A stretch of 64,000 nt of DNA from Phaeoceros laevis (GCA_049999765.1 JBNGIQ010009002.1:103001-167000), one strand, 5' to 3'; shown: positions 22,785 through 34,616, counted from the first letter of the stretch. Notes: generated by a model not told the origin, from the letters alone. Made by a program: numbers and translations.

Positions 22785-23625
22785 ATGTGCCTCATCATAT
22801 GTAGTGCTCATCTATCGAAAGATAGACTGCAGCTAGGAGCTAGTTTCTGAGCTAGCTACTTTCGCTTACGAGACTTTGGAGAGGGAAGATGTTTGAAGTT
22901 CAACCAACATGTTAGAAATATATGTCAATTGTCTTCCATTGAATGTTGTACAAGACAAATATGATCAATTGTCAATTGTCTTTTATTATGTCTCCCGTCG
23001 AATGCCCATGTTTAGGGTTGACATTAAGTTGGGTTGACATTAAGTTAAATAGGCCCCTAACTGGTAGTTTAGTTGGAGTTCATTCGACCATACGTCCCGG
23101 CAAGAGAATCCTGCCGGCTAACTTATGACTCGAGCCGTATGCCCACCTATCCTCACCTATCCTACTACATAGCTATTTCGTGACAACTCCTCCCGGGGGC
23201 AAGAGGCCATAGAACCAGGATGAACCCGGTACACACCTCATAAGAATCCTCATTGGCCGCGCGTTTCGTTTCGGAAGAAACGCCCGGTCCTTTTTCAGGG
23301 TTACACACACACACACCTACCTGCGCTACTGCTCCGGCTTGCCTCCCATGGCCAGCACCGCTTGCTGCTGCCGCTTGGCGCTGCCACTCTTTGCTGCGTG
23401 TGTGTAAAGAGTCGCCGGGTATTGCATTCTGCAAGTGCTGGCTGTGATCACAACAGAAGTGCCGGGACGGAGCCAGAATTCGCCCCTAGCTAAGCTGTGT
23501 ACACGTAGTAGCAGGCTAGCACGCACGCAACCTCTTCACCATCGCCGGCGCTCGTCCAAAGAGGCGCTGGCATTGCAATATTGTATAGAAAGCTCACACT
23601 TCCTACACCCGTTACTGAATATGAG
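22785..23625. other. Intergenic upstream of P450 pseudogene
   Basis: About 840 bp. A short doubled phrase (gggttgacattaagtt, twice around 23015-23045) is visible. Short open frames on both strands have no family resemblance. It should contain the original promoter of the P450 remnant. Confidence 0.4.
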
Positions 23626-25308
23626 ATGGAGTTGGAGCAGAGGAGCAGTGGGGCGCCAGGAACTGCTCTTCTACTAGCAGTCGCGCTGTTGACATTGTAC
23701 ATGTGGCAATGTCGACGATGGGTGACCAGGAGGCGAGAGCTGCGTCTGCCGCCGGGCCCCAGGCCTTGGCCCGTGCTCGGGAACCTGACGAGCTTGCAGG
23801 GGAGCGGAACGGGGCGGCTGGAGGTGGATCTGGCGGTGCTCAGCCTGCGGCACGGCCCTCTCATGTGGCTCCGCCTGGGGACGCAGAACACCCTGGTAGT
23901 GAATTCCCCGGACATGGCCCGCATCGTTCTCCGAGATCAGGACTCGGTGTTCGCGGGCCGGCCGCCGCCCAAGCACGGCCTCGGCGAGGTCCTGGGGGCC
24001 TTCGACGTCTTCGCCCCGCACAGCCGCCGCTGGAAGAAGGACAGGACCGTGGCGCAGACGGAGCTCTTCAGCCCCAGCAGGGTGACGAGCCTGCAGCCGC
24101 GGCGGAGCCGGACATCGCCGAGGTGATGTGCTCTGTGCGCGACCTCGTCCTGGCGGCTTCCGATGAGGGGACGCCTGCCGCGCCGGCCCTCCCGTTCCGG
24201 AACCTCGCCATGGGGCTGCTCCTCAACGTCTTCTCCGACATCGCCTACGGCAAGAGATGCTGCGCTCTCCCGACGCCGGGTTCCTCCTGCGCCGCTCTGC
24301 TCGAGAGCTGGGAGCCATGGGCGAGCCTCTACAGGCGGCTCGTCGGGGAATTCTTCCGGCTGGCGGGCGAGACTGCGGTGGGAGACCTGTTTCCGGCGCT
24401 CGGATTCCTGGACGCCATAGTCTCCCGCAAGGTGCGCGCTGAAATCGAGGCCTACAACAAGATGATCGAGGCCACCCTCACCCCCATCGTGGACGAGCGG
24501 CGGAAGTACTGGGCGGAGCAGGTCGAGGCGGACGAGAGAGAGACGCGGCGGCGGCAGCGCCATGACCCGGCGCTCAGCACCTGCGACGCGCTGCTCCTGG
24601 GGAAGCACACCGAGGACGGGGAGCCGGCGCCACACGACTTCACCGTGCGCACGCTCCACGGGTACACCATCTCCATCAGCTCCGCGCCCTGGTTTCTAGA
24701 GTGGACCATGGCGAGGCTCCTGGCGCACCCGCGGTACCTCGCGCAGCTGCAGGAGGAGATGGACCGCGTGCTGGGTCGCGACCGAGTGGTGGAGGATGAA
24801 GACCTGCCGCACCTCCCGCTACTGCGCGCCGTCATGATGGAGAGCATGCGGATGTACCCGCCCGCGCCGCTCAGTCTGCCGCACTGTAACTCGCAGCAGG
24901 CCGCCACTGTCGCCGGGTACCACATTCCCAAGGGCACCACCGTGCTCGTCAACATCTACGGGATCGGGCGCAACCCACAGGTGTGGCCGGAACCGCACGC
25001 CTTCCAGCCCGAGCGGTTCCTGGGCAGGCCTGATTTGGACAACACGGGCCATCATTTCGAGATGCTCTGGCCGGAGAATGTTCCCCGCCTCCAACCTCAT
25101 GAACCGTGTACTCAGCCTCATCCTGGCCCGGTGCGTGCAGTGCTTCCACTGGGAGATCGCGCCAGCACACGAAATCGACTTCACAGCAAGCCCAGGCATG
25201 CTAGCGCTACCATCTCCCGCAACTCCACTCCTGGTCGTGCCGTCTCTGCGCCTGCCTCTCCACCTGTACACCGTGCCCACTGATTGTAGCGATTCGCACA
25301 AGTCCTGA
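23626..25308 (+). pseudogene. A-type (CYP71-clan) cytochrome P450 pseudogene
   Basis: Recognisable P450 remnant of full length. It has a membrane anchor, the proline hinge LPPGPRPWPVLGNL, the helix-C region WKKDRTVAQTELF, a K-helix-like ESMRMYPPAP and the PERF region (FQPERFLG). It cannot be functional as read. A one-base loss near 24105 shifts the frame, since the sister P450 at 34982 keeps frame through the same spot (DIAAAM against DIAEVM). The I-helix oxygen-activation motif (A/G)GxDT is replaced by HGYTISISS. At about 25065-25085 roughly eleven bases of the PFGAG heme loop are missing, and the remainder reads GRRMFPASN, with Phe where the heme-ligand Cys must be. The frame ends at 25308 in the third frame. 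No intron is evident. Confidence 0.85.
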
Positions 25309-25442
25309 TCATGGAGACGTGTCATTTGCCATGGTGTAGATCGTAGCGTCAATCACCAGTTGTGCAGCTTCAATCCTGAGTGTAATGTCTCTGCTTGTGT
25401 TCCCAAAATGTTTTGGAATACCAGGTTGGTGTTTCAAGCTTT

Positions 25443-27281
25443 TCAACTGCTTGCTGGATTGGTTTCCTTGAAAAATGACCGGAGGCTCTTCTGTTTGCTG
25501 CTGGCCACCGGAGCCTCCTTGCGCTTATTAGAACCTCTACCTTTTTTGGGAGCCTGAATGGCAGGCTTTCTTGCGCATGTTATTGCACCTACCGGCTTGC
25601 CTCCTGCAGTAGCAGAAACAGGGCAGGGAGAATCGTCTGCTGCCACGTCTGCACCTAGTTTCGTTTCTCCGATTCTGCCTTCGGCTCCGCCATCCTCCTG
25701 CTGCTTCACACTTGCAGCAGGTCCGGGTGCTGGAGACTCCCTGCCATCAACGCCAGTGTCCTCTCCTGCGGCAGGTTGACATATACTGGTAGCAGAGTTG
25801 CCACCTTTACCTAAACTTGCTTCTGACCCACACCTGCGGTCCCCAGTTACAAGTGTCTCTGTCGATGCCGCCACACCTCTGCTGAACAGGGCTGTAAGCT
25901 TTGTCTGCCTCTGATCCTCTTGAAACTGTTTCATGTTCCGGGAGGAGATGGCTGGAGGAGGATGCAAGGGCAGTGCCGGCTGTTCCTGCAATGTGAGTGT
26001 CAAGGCAGCATGATCACTCCACTTCTTAGGTACCATCTTCACAACACCAGCATCCACCACCTGAGGTAAAAACCCTCTGTCGCAGACTGTGTGATCAATC
26101 CTGCGTGATGAACCAACAAAGTTCAAAAGGTATTCGTGACAGTAGCTGGTCCTACTGGGAAGTAATCTCCAGGTGACACCGCACCTGACACCTTCGTTGT
26201 GTATCCTGGCATCTGTCTTCTGGTCCCACACGGAATACACATCTTTGGCTTCAGGATGAAAATGCCGAAACAGGTCCACATACTCGGTCAGCAAGGAGTC
26301 CATCCATGCCCTCTCCTCTGCACAAGTCCAAGCACAACCACTTACCACAGCAGCCTGTTTTCACTTGTGCCCTGGCATCAGTTACAGATTCTTACTGTCA
26401 AGGCAAAGCCAGCCAGTGCTTTAACGAGTCAGTACCTTCAGAGTAAATTTCATCAATATTCCACTTGGGATGCACATCAACTTGCTCATGAGCGAGATTT
26501 ATATCTCCAACCATTATAAAGTGTTGCCCGGAGCTCACAATGGAATCACCTGGCGGGGGTTTGAAGGAGCAAATAATTTCACGAACCGGCAAAAATCAAG
26601 TAAATACAAAATCTAGGTCAGAACTGAGAATGATACAAGAGCCAAGCATGGGTACCGGTGCAAGCTCACAGGTGTCTCTGAGAGCTCTCAGGTATCTGAG
26701 CTTGAACTCGAGGCGAGAGGTGCCATCGTTCCTGTCTCCGGCATTTGGCACGTACACATTGAGCAGCATAAAGGAGCCGTGGTCGGTGAGCATGAGGCGG
26801 CCCTCTCTCTGCAGATCTTCAGAGTAATATGCGTTGCCATCCAGGCAGTCTGCCTTGGCATCCAAGGGTGAGAGAGCTTGCCGCACGTAGGTCACGACCC
26901 CTGTAGCAGGCGAAATGAGCACACCACAGGCATGCAGGAGTACAACGTTTTTGGTCAGCACAGTAAACCTATTGTGGCACGCACCGCTGTACCCCTTCTT
27001 CTCCTGGCTGAAGGCCCAGAAGGAGTCGTAGCCGTCCACGCAGGCCATCCACTTCTCCAATTTGTCTTCTTGAATTTTAGCTTCCTGCTGGGAACAGCCC
27101 CCCTAAAAACGGCATGCACAGTAGGCACTGCGATTCAAGAGGTAGAAGAATAGGGCACCTGGAAGCACACGATGTCGGCTTGCAGTACATCGGAGAAGAA
27201 GGCAGAAGCGGATCCGTGGCGATGGGCAGCATCCTTGAGAGTCCAGTGAAGACCATTGACGTTCCAGCTGAAGATACGCAT
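25443..27281 (-). CDS. AP endonuclease 2 (ExoIII/EEP family, APE2-like)
   Basis: Nuclear exonuclease III-family DNA repair enzyme acting at abasic sites and 3' blocks. Exons on the minus strand: 27281-27159, 27084-26985, 26900-26670, 26549-26436, 26317-26185 and 26100-25443, giving about 452 residues. Motifs are MRIFSWNVNGLHWTL (metal-site Asn), KGYSGVVTYVRQ, LMLTDHGSFMLLNVYVPNAGD, MVGDINLAHEQVDV (catalytic Asp-Asn), GVRIDHTVCDRGF and KWSDHAALTL (catalytic His). The intron at 26101-26184 is 84 nt with no in-frame stop, so retention would insert 28 residues without breaking the protein. The C-terminal region carries QTKLTALF and, almost at the very end, QKSLRSFF. Both fit the PCNA-interacting PIP-box, the second perfectly. 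The C-terminal GRF zinc finger usual in APE2 is absent. Confidence 0.88.
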
Positions 27282-27390
27282 GGCTCATCCGCTTGTCTCC
27301 ACTGTCCAAGCGCCATCTTCACATTAAACTGACTGCACACGGTCTTGTGAGTAGGTTTGAAAAATTGCTTATACCCAACGTGAGTGTATA

Positions 27391-27474
27391 CCGACCTTAG
27401 CTCAGTTGGTAGAGCGGAGGACTGTAGTGGTTGCTGGTATCCTTAGGTCGCTGGTTCGAATCCGGCAGGTCGGA
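27391..27474 (+). tRNA. tRNA-Tyr(GUA) with 11-nt intron
   Basis: Acceptor arms CCGACCT and AGGTCGG pair perfectly, with discriminator base A. The D-arm reads TAGCTCAGTTGGTAGAGC (A box) and the T-arm GGTTCGAATCC (B box). The anticodon GTA lies in CTGTAG, and an intron of 11 nt (27428-27438) follows the base 3' of the anticodon, the standard position for nuclear pre-tRNA-Tyr. The mature length is 73 nt before CCA addition. It stands about 110 bp from the APE2 start codon. Confidence 0.95.
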
Positions 27475-28556
27475 CTTCATCTGTAGACTGGGAAGACTTT
27501 TTGATAAAGCCTGGCTTCATCTGAAGCCGGCGGCGTGGCGGTAATTTCTCAGACAATCCGCCCGCCTTCCAGGCGAATGGCGAGCGTTGCAGATACCGAT
27601 ATAAAGATAGCACCAACGGGGCCCACGTGATGGATGTTTAGTCCGTCGTGGCGACCCCCAAATCGTGGCTTCGACTTCCGCGGCGGGGTTTGTTGCTGTC
27701 GGCATTTTTTTGAAACACACCGCCTAATAAGACGTTTGCCAGATGTCACATAGACACCATATGGCTGGTGTTGTGTGTGTCCAGGTGGAAAGGAAGCGTG
27801 CAAGGCCCAGCTGAACCGTAGGTATTCGCGGCAGAGCGTGGGTTCTGATGAGGGAGCCAAGAACGAGACGGCCATAGATACATACAGGCCACAGCTAGCA
27901 AGCGTGAAGGTAGCGCGGGAACAGCAGAGCAGAAGCAGGCGGACGCGGGAGGTGGACCACTCTGCGGCGGGGGCCAGACGCATCTCTGCATTTATCCGTG
28001 CAAGCCTGGGCCATGGCCGCCGCGGAATTGGGGGATCCTGTCTCCCACTTTGCTCTCACGCTGCGCTGGCCTTGCGCTTGCCCCGTCTGAGCCCCGGTAG
28101 TAGGGGTGCAGTGTGGCTTGGGAGTGGGAGCTGGAGCAGGTGTGATCGGGTGGCGCAGTTTTAGGTAGCAAGTGGCAAGGCAGGCGGGGCGTTGCGGGAG
28201 CAGACTGAGGTGGTCGGAGGATGCGACGGTGCGGAGTGCTGTGCTTGAGTGGATTCATGAGCCCTGCGTCGTGCTGGCAGATCCGGCAAGCTAAGATGGA
28301 TCTGTGCGGCCGCCCGGATGCTGCATCTCCAAGCTGCGGCTGCTGAGGCTGTTGTACTGGAATGTGGCTTTTGCTCAACGTGCAATTGAAGGCCCTTTGT
28401 GCATTACCTGTTTTGGAGGACTACTGGTTGCGTACAGCTGGTTCGGGATGTTTGGGATGAAGTTGCTCATCGGTTCTTTGTAGGCGCAGCGGCGGCGAGT
28501 AGGGAGTCGCTTGAACAAGTTGCTTTCTTGGAGAGGGTCGTATATGCAGGCTAGAA
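27475..28556. other. Intergenic: tRNA flank and TBC gene leader
   Basis: About 1.08 kb. A short T run follows the tRNA (gactttttga, 27494-27503) and could act as a Pol III terminator. The rest is GC-rich, contains only shadow frames, and probably includes the promoter and leader of the Rab GAP gene. Confidence 0.45.
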
Positions 28557-30715
28557 ATGATGGCTACGCGGCAGAGCAGCACAGGAAACGCGAAGCCCGT
28601 CCCTTCGTGGCTCAACAGCCCGGCTTGGTCGACCAAGCCGCGTGCTCCTGGCAGGCCGAGGGCCACCTCCCAGAATGCTGGCAAGGAAAAGGCTAGATCA
28701 AAACCTTTGTGGGAGGAGGAGAGTGAGAGGCCGGAGGTTTCCTTTTGGGACAACGGCACAAAGAAGTCGTACAAGTCGAGCATGACCGGCGATGACTTCG
28801 GAAACGAGTTTGAGGAGGAATTCTACAAGCGCGATAATGTCACCAAGGCGCAGCAGGGTCCTCTGTCAAACTCGAAGTTTTCAGGTCGTGGGAATTTGTC
28901 AACTGGCTTGGATGCGAGCAATTCGCCGCCTTTGTCATCCACGTCTGCAGTTGAAGCTGAGGCTGGTCCGAAAAGGACAACTTCCTTGGACATCCGGGTT
29001 GGACAGTTCACTTCAGAGGTATGCGCCACAGGATCTCTGCATCATAACCAAATTCCTTGTAACGACTGTGTGAGGTATTCTGAATATTTGTGTATAAAAT
29101 GTGGCACAGCTTTCGAGGAAGCGCATACTATTAGGTGAGCTGCAAAAGCTGGCGTCCCAAGGGATCCCTGATGTGGTTGACATAAGAGCCACGACTTGGA
29201 AGGTGAGTGGTGTCCGAGTTAGTGGTTAACTGCCCGCTTGTTTCCTTGTGAGGCCTTTCTGATTGAAAATTTTCCTTTCAGATCCTCTTGGGATACTTGC
29301 CGAAGTCGCAAGATGAGTGGAAGTCTGAGCTTGCAAAGAAGCGTGCAGAATATGCAGTGTTCAAAGATGAGCTGATCTTAAATCCTGTCAGTAAATTCAA
29401 CTGTTAGCTATTTGCTGGTCATTGGCTTCTGCAATGAAAGCCAGGTTTTGCGGCTGTGGATCCTTGGAAATGCAGGCGAATGACTGTGTTCCTGCTTTGG
29501 CTTTCAGTCAGAGCTGACAAGGAGAAAGTCGGAGCTAGAGGCAGCTGCAGGTGATGAGGATGTAAAGGGCTTTCTGGCAAGGCAGGATATCACACATGAT
29601 GATCATCCTCTGAGCCTTGGAAAGTCAAGTGTCTGGCATCAATATTTTCAGGATTCGGAACTTGCAGAACAGATAGATCGTGATGTCAAGAGAACACATC
29701 CTGACATGCACTTTTTCTGTGGAGATACTCCAGAAGCTCTAGAAAATCAGGTTGTGGCACCTTAGTTGTGTTCTGAGATTCGCCTTCTTTTCCCAATTGA
29801 AGGGGAAGATCCTCATGACAGTGCTCTTGTGTATGAGGCTTTTGTACTGAATGCCGTCACCTCTTGCAGGAATGCTTGAAGAGAGTACTCTTTATTTTCG
29901 CAAAGTTGAACCCCGGGATTCGTTATGTACAAGGCATGAACGAGGTGTTAGCTCCACTGTTTTATGTTTTCAGGACAGACCCTGATGAAAGCAATGCGGT
30001 AAGAGGTGTTTCGAAGTTTGTGTCGTCTGAGTTCCATTCCAGTTACAGCACTGGAGCTCGTTGACAACCGTGGTGGTGGTTGTTGCTTTGATCAGGTGAA
30101 CGCAGAGGCAGACTCCTTTTTTTGCTTCGTGGAGCTCTTAAGTGATTTCCGAGATCACTTTTGCCAGCAATTGGATAACAGTGCAGTCGGGATACGTTCT
30201 ACGATTGCCCAGTTGAATTCCTTGCTGAGGCGGCATGACGAAGAGCTGTGGCGCCATTTAGAACTCACAACCAAGGTATGTCCTGTCAGTAGGTGCTATT
30301 GATGCATGATGACTTCTATGGTTTTCCTGTTCTATATGGCGTACTCACAATCGGCTCCTTGAATGCGGCAGGTGAACCCACAATTTTATGCTTTCAGGTG
30401 GATAACGTTGCTCCTGACTCAGGAATTCAGCTTTCCCGATTCGTTGCGGCTGTGGGACTCCTTTTTGAGCAACCCTGATGGCCCTCTGGTGAGTGCATAT
30501 GTTGTTGCCTGGTGCTGTGGATGGTGTATGGCTCAGTGCTAATCAAGTCACTGGGCATGCAGGAGATTCTGTTACGTGTTTGCTGTGCAATGCTCATCTC
30601 TGTAAGGGACCGACTCCTGGCTGGGGACTTCACTTCCAACCTGAAGCTCCTACAACATTATCCCAGCCTGGACGTGCGCACCTTGCTGGCTGTCGCGGAA
30701 GATCTCAAGGGCTGA
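28557..30715 (+). CDS. TBC-domain Rab GTPase-activating protein (TBC1D13-like)
   Basis: Stimulates GTP hydrolysis by Rab GTPases in membrane traffic. Eight exons: 28557-29018, 29110-29202, 29282-29386, 29508-29750, 29870-29998, 30096-30275, 30372-30488 and 30563-30715, all in phase, giving about 493 residues. The first exon is a Ser/Lys-rich disordered N-terminus (about 150 residues). The TBC domain follows: IPDVVDIRATTWKILLGYLP, SVWHQYFQDSELAEQI, IDRDVKRTHPD (arginine finger), IRYVQGMNEVLAPLFYVF (glutamine finger), FCFVELLSDFRDHF and NPQFYAFRWITLLLTQEF. Both catalytic fingers are present, so dual-finger GAP activity is expected. The start is the first of two adjacent ATGs. Confidence 0.93.
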
Positions 30716-31523
30716 TGGCGGCCATGACTGGTGGTTGGAGAAGGTGCGGGTGATGAGGGTGCCAGGGTCATGCAGCAAGCGTTTGTCGTGGTGTTATTGG
30801 CAGAGGGGTCAATGGACGATATCTGGTGGTCCACAGGACCTGGGGATGCGAGTCAGCGACCGTCAAGGTCATCTGGGCCTGTACAAATGTATGTGTGACA
30901 TGTGCGGGCTGATGCCAGCGGACGTGCTAGGTACGTTCAGCTGTTTGTATGCTGCAGCTTATTTTTACTGGCGGCCTACCCACTCTCCAGGAAGCAATTA
31001 CTTGTACCTACAGCGTGAGCAACAAGCTAGCCAGCTCTTGTGGAGGCCGTATGCTCGTAGTAATCTACTGGTATGTTACACGACTCAGACATGGCCACGC
31101 AAACTGGTGGGATTGGTGAAAAGGCACTGTTCAATCCAGGATGTATAGTAAGTGAATGAGCTGTCCAGGAAGCATGACTTGCATGCTCGGGCGTGTCTCT
31201 TTAGTAATGTAGCAGCGAGTTTCCTCGGAATGAGGGCATGTTATCGTGCCTATCGTGACAATGGAGTCAAAAGACCCAAAACTGCCAGTTAAGTTTAGTG
31301 AGATAAAATTAGTGATGGCCAACTTGAAGAGATGCAACCTTTCCCAGGCCTGCCTGCTGACACGATGGGCCCCATTTTGAAGACTTGAATTAAAGATTCT
31401 TTTACGAAATCTGTGAGTCTGTTGCCTGTTGGGAGGAATGTCTGTGAAAGTGTGCAGTCTCCCAGGAAGAGCAATACCATGTAGCGATCTTATCGCACTC
31501 TTCTGGCAAGCGTGGTTGAAAAA
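30716..31523. other. Intergenic upstream of MFS copy C
   Basis: About 800 bp. It contains the TBC gene 3' end and the promoter of the MFS gene. The open frames at 30735-31148 (plus) and 31131-31556 (minus) show no family resemblance and were not called. Confidence 0.5.
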
Positions 31524-33410
31524 ATGGGGGTCGTGTTCAGGAAGAAGCAGCGGCAACTCAACCTCTTGCTTGTGAATTTGGCCTACATCATGGAAGGCGC
31601 AGACGTAGCTATTTTGCCGGCTGTGTACCGAGACTTGGGCAACGAGATGTTCATTTCTCCCACCGGGCTAGGATCTCTGACCTTGGCCAGGAAAGTGGTG
31701 GAGATGGTTTGCTTCCCCCTCAGCGCAGTTCTGGCTACTTCCTACGACCGCGCCTTCATCATTGCTGCGGGAGTCACCGTGTGGGCGATCTCCACTGCGG
31801 CAGTGGGATTCTCTCAAAATTTTCTTCAGGTGAATAAGAAATTGGGTTCCCGAGTGGTTCCAAGTGTTCCTGTTTACTGCGATGGCATATATGTCTCACC
31901 AGTTGCTGCGTGCATTGCGTGCTTCATCAGGTTGCTGTGACAAGGGCGGTGAGCGGCGTTGGCATCGCCCTGGTGGCTCCGGCAATTTGTTCCATGGTGG
32001 CCGACTCTTCCGACACCAAGCAACGAGGACTCAGCTTCGGCCTGCTGCACCTCATGGGCACTCTCGGCCACTGGCTGGGAGGGACTGCGGCAATTCTGTT
32101 GGCAGGGACCACGGTAGGGGGAGTCCAGGGTTGGCGGTTGGTCTTCTTTCTGGCGGCGTCCCTGAGCCAGGTCTTGGCTGTCATGGTTTACGGCTTCGTG
32201 GTAGACACCACAAGAACAGACGTTTCCGCCAATTTCTCTGTCTGTGTCTCGCCTTCCACCAGCTTTTCTTTGTGGGTACTCACGCTACCAGTGGCTCACA
32301 GAAAAACTTGCCTTCTCTCCGCTTTCAGTCTCGTGGTGCTCACCTCCCCGCTGTTTGCAGGGCTAGCAAAGTTGGGAGCAAGAGGTCTCTCAGGTCGCAA
32401 CTAGCAGAGTTTCTGAGTGAGGCAAGGAAGGTGGTGAACATTTCATCCTTCCAAGTGATTGTGGGGCAGGGCATTCCTGGGACATTCCCGCTCTCAGCAG
32501 CTGCCTTCTTTCCAATGTGGCTAGAGCTGGTAGGCTTCTCACATGACCAGACAGCCGCTCTTCAGACAGTGTTTTTGATCTCTCGTGCATTGGGGGCCGT
32601 TGGGTTTGGGCTGCTCTCGGACTATGTTGCTCTTCTTCTACCTCATGCAGGCAGAATTATGATGGGGCAAGTCAGCACCGGATCAGCTATATTCATCTCG
32701 GCGGTTCTGTTGCTGGGATTGAGACGTGACCCCTCCGCCATATGGGAGTACTCGGTCGCGTTATTCATGTTAGGGGTCCTGACATCCTCCATCTCTTCCG
32801 CGACCAACAGGTAAGATTAGGGCTTTTCAAAGCAGGTTCCTTCAGTTTTTGCCCTTCTTTCTTATCAGTCCATATTTTCTTGGGTTGTGCTTGCAGTCCC
32901 ATTTTCGCTGAGATTGTTCACAAGGAATACCGAACTACGGTCTATGCTTTGGACCATTTTTTTGAGGCCCTGCTAGCGGCCTTCGCAACACCGGTGGTTG
33001 GCTTGTTGGCCGAAAGACTGTATGGATATGTGCGCCCACCCAAAGATAGGCCCAGAGCTAGAGGTTCATATCAGGTTGATCTGGACAAGCACAATGCCAA
33101 CTCTCTGGCGAAGGCTCTCTACCTATGTTTTGGGGCTCCTTACGCCCTGTGTACTCTGATATACTCTCTGCTCTACTGGACATATCCCAGAGACCGGGAC
33201 AGGATACGGTGGGAGGTTTCACAGGTGCAGCTGCTTGCGGAGTTGGGACAAAGTGATGTAGAAGAAATGCAGCCTATCCCATCCCAGGTGTACAAGCAGG
33301 TTGTGGAAGAAGATGAAGACGAGGAAGACGATGAGGACGAGACTGTTGATGAGAGCGATGGAGCAGAGTCCTCGCTGGAGACAGCACACATGCTCAGAGG
33401 GAGAAGTTGA
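31524..33410 (+). CDS. UNE2-like major facilitator superfamily transporter (copy C)
   Basis: MFS permease of the UNE2 family, about 520 residues. Exon 1 is 31524-31829, exon 2 starts at 31931, exon 3 is about 32329-32810 and exon 4 is 32897-33410. Conserved blocks are LVNLAYIMEGADVAILPAVY, SPTGLGSLTLARKVVEM, GVGIALVAPAICSMVADS, SFQVIVGQGIPGTFP, GRIMMGQVSTGSAIF and PIFAEIVHKEYRTTVYALD. The end of exon 2 is uncertain: phase-0 donors at 32222 (gtttcc) and about 32276 (gtactc) both work with the exon 3 acceptor. The cytosolic tail after LYWTYPRDRDRIR is unusually acidic, with a run of Glu and Asp (EEDEDEEDDEDE) not seen in copies A and B. Confidence 0.88.
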
Positions 33411-34616
33411 CTGTACATGTATCTGTCAACCTCAAAAAACCTTTGGGATCCCTCTACGGCCTGGAGGGTATATATGCTGCAAACTCCTAAGGTGAAGCTT
33501 TGAGCTAGCAAGAGTTGAATGCTTGTCCCTGAAGGTGGGTGGGCACCATGGTCTGCGCTCACTGCAGCCAAAAAGCACTGGTGGCAAGAGTAGCAGACAC
33601 CAAAGACTTCCCATATGCCTTATCATGACATGTAGACCTTGCTGAGAAATCCTTATGAAAGCATTGGGAGCCCTCCTTGATGGGCGAATACAGGGTTCCA
33701 TTTATCATCGCGAGACTGACCGAGTGCTCAAGAGTCAAGTGGGAGGGGAAGGAAGTTTATTTATGATGATGATTGGGTAAGTATCGCACTTGGCAAACTG
33801 AAAGACTCACAGCATTTGACCCTGTTCCCGTCTACCAAAAATGTTACGGTAACCATGGGACTCTTGTTAGATCCTCTCAAACCCCATTTGGATATCTCCA
33901 AATCAAAACATTAATTGGTTGGACGAGAACCAAATCACTCCCACTTAAAACCCGGAACATGTTAAACCCTTTTAACAAACCGGTCAAATTTCCACCCTGT
34001 TAGGGTAGGACTCCCTTAGTCCCCCAAACGTGCTATTACGCTCATATGTGTCTGATGCAATTGCGTCATGAAACCTTCTGTCATGGTGACAAACAGATCC
34101 TCACCTTTCTGCGCACTCAAAATTTTTTTCCACTTGCGAGAGCTTTTGAGAGCTCGGAGTCTGCACCGGCTACTCCTCAGAGAATCCCATTTTATCATCT
34201 GAAGCACCCTCTGCACCTGTAGTTGCCGGGTATTCAGTGGTGCTTGCAGACTTTGCGCGGGTTTTGTGGCAACATGTCAACCGCCACTGGTTTTCCGCAT
34301 GCCAAGTTTACTGTGGAACCAAGTTGCTGGACCCGTTTTTGGGCTCATGGAAAGTGACCCTCGCTCCCAAGATCGAGAAGAAGAAGAAGAGTCTTTATTA
34401 CAATACGTGCTTGATGGGTCCAAATGGTCCGAACAAGATAGAATGCCGGAGGCGTCAGTCGGTGAATCCTCAGCCATCAAAAGTAGTCTATATATAGCAC
34501 TGGCCTAACGCTGTGGTCAAGCCCCGGGATGCCCGAAGGAGGGGTGCACCCATGTTAGGGGCCGCGGATGCCGGCTAATAAGCCCTCCTTTCCATGTAAC
34601 TAGGTTCCTCTGGATG
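33411..34616. other. Intergenic upstream of second P450
   Basis: About 1.2 kb without a recognisable gene. A pair of overlapping + frames at 34237-34508 includes an acidic stretch (SQDREEEEESLL) but matches nothing I know. It could be a relic of a mobile element, but no terminal repeats are visible. Confidence 0.4.

Noticed and set aside
23703-25283. 526-codon + frame over the P450 pseudogene
   Set aside because: Its first third is out of frame with the P450 (Ala/Arg-rich shadow). Only the part after about 24105 is P450-like, so it is a product of the frameshift and GC-rich codons, not a fusion protein.
4790-33410. Sphingolipid transporter (Spinster) assignment for the MFS genes
   Set aside because: Motifs such as the GADGVLLPAVY and SGRIIVAQ blocks, ATN-PIFxEIV and LYWTYPKDRDR fit the UNE2/At1g78130 family better than Spinster.
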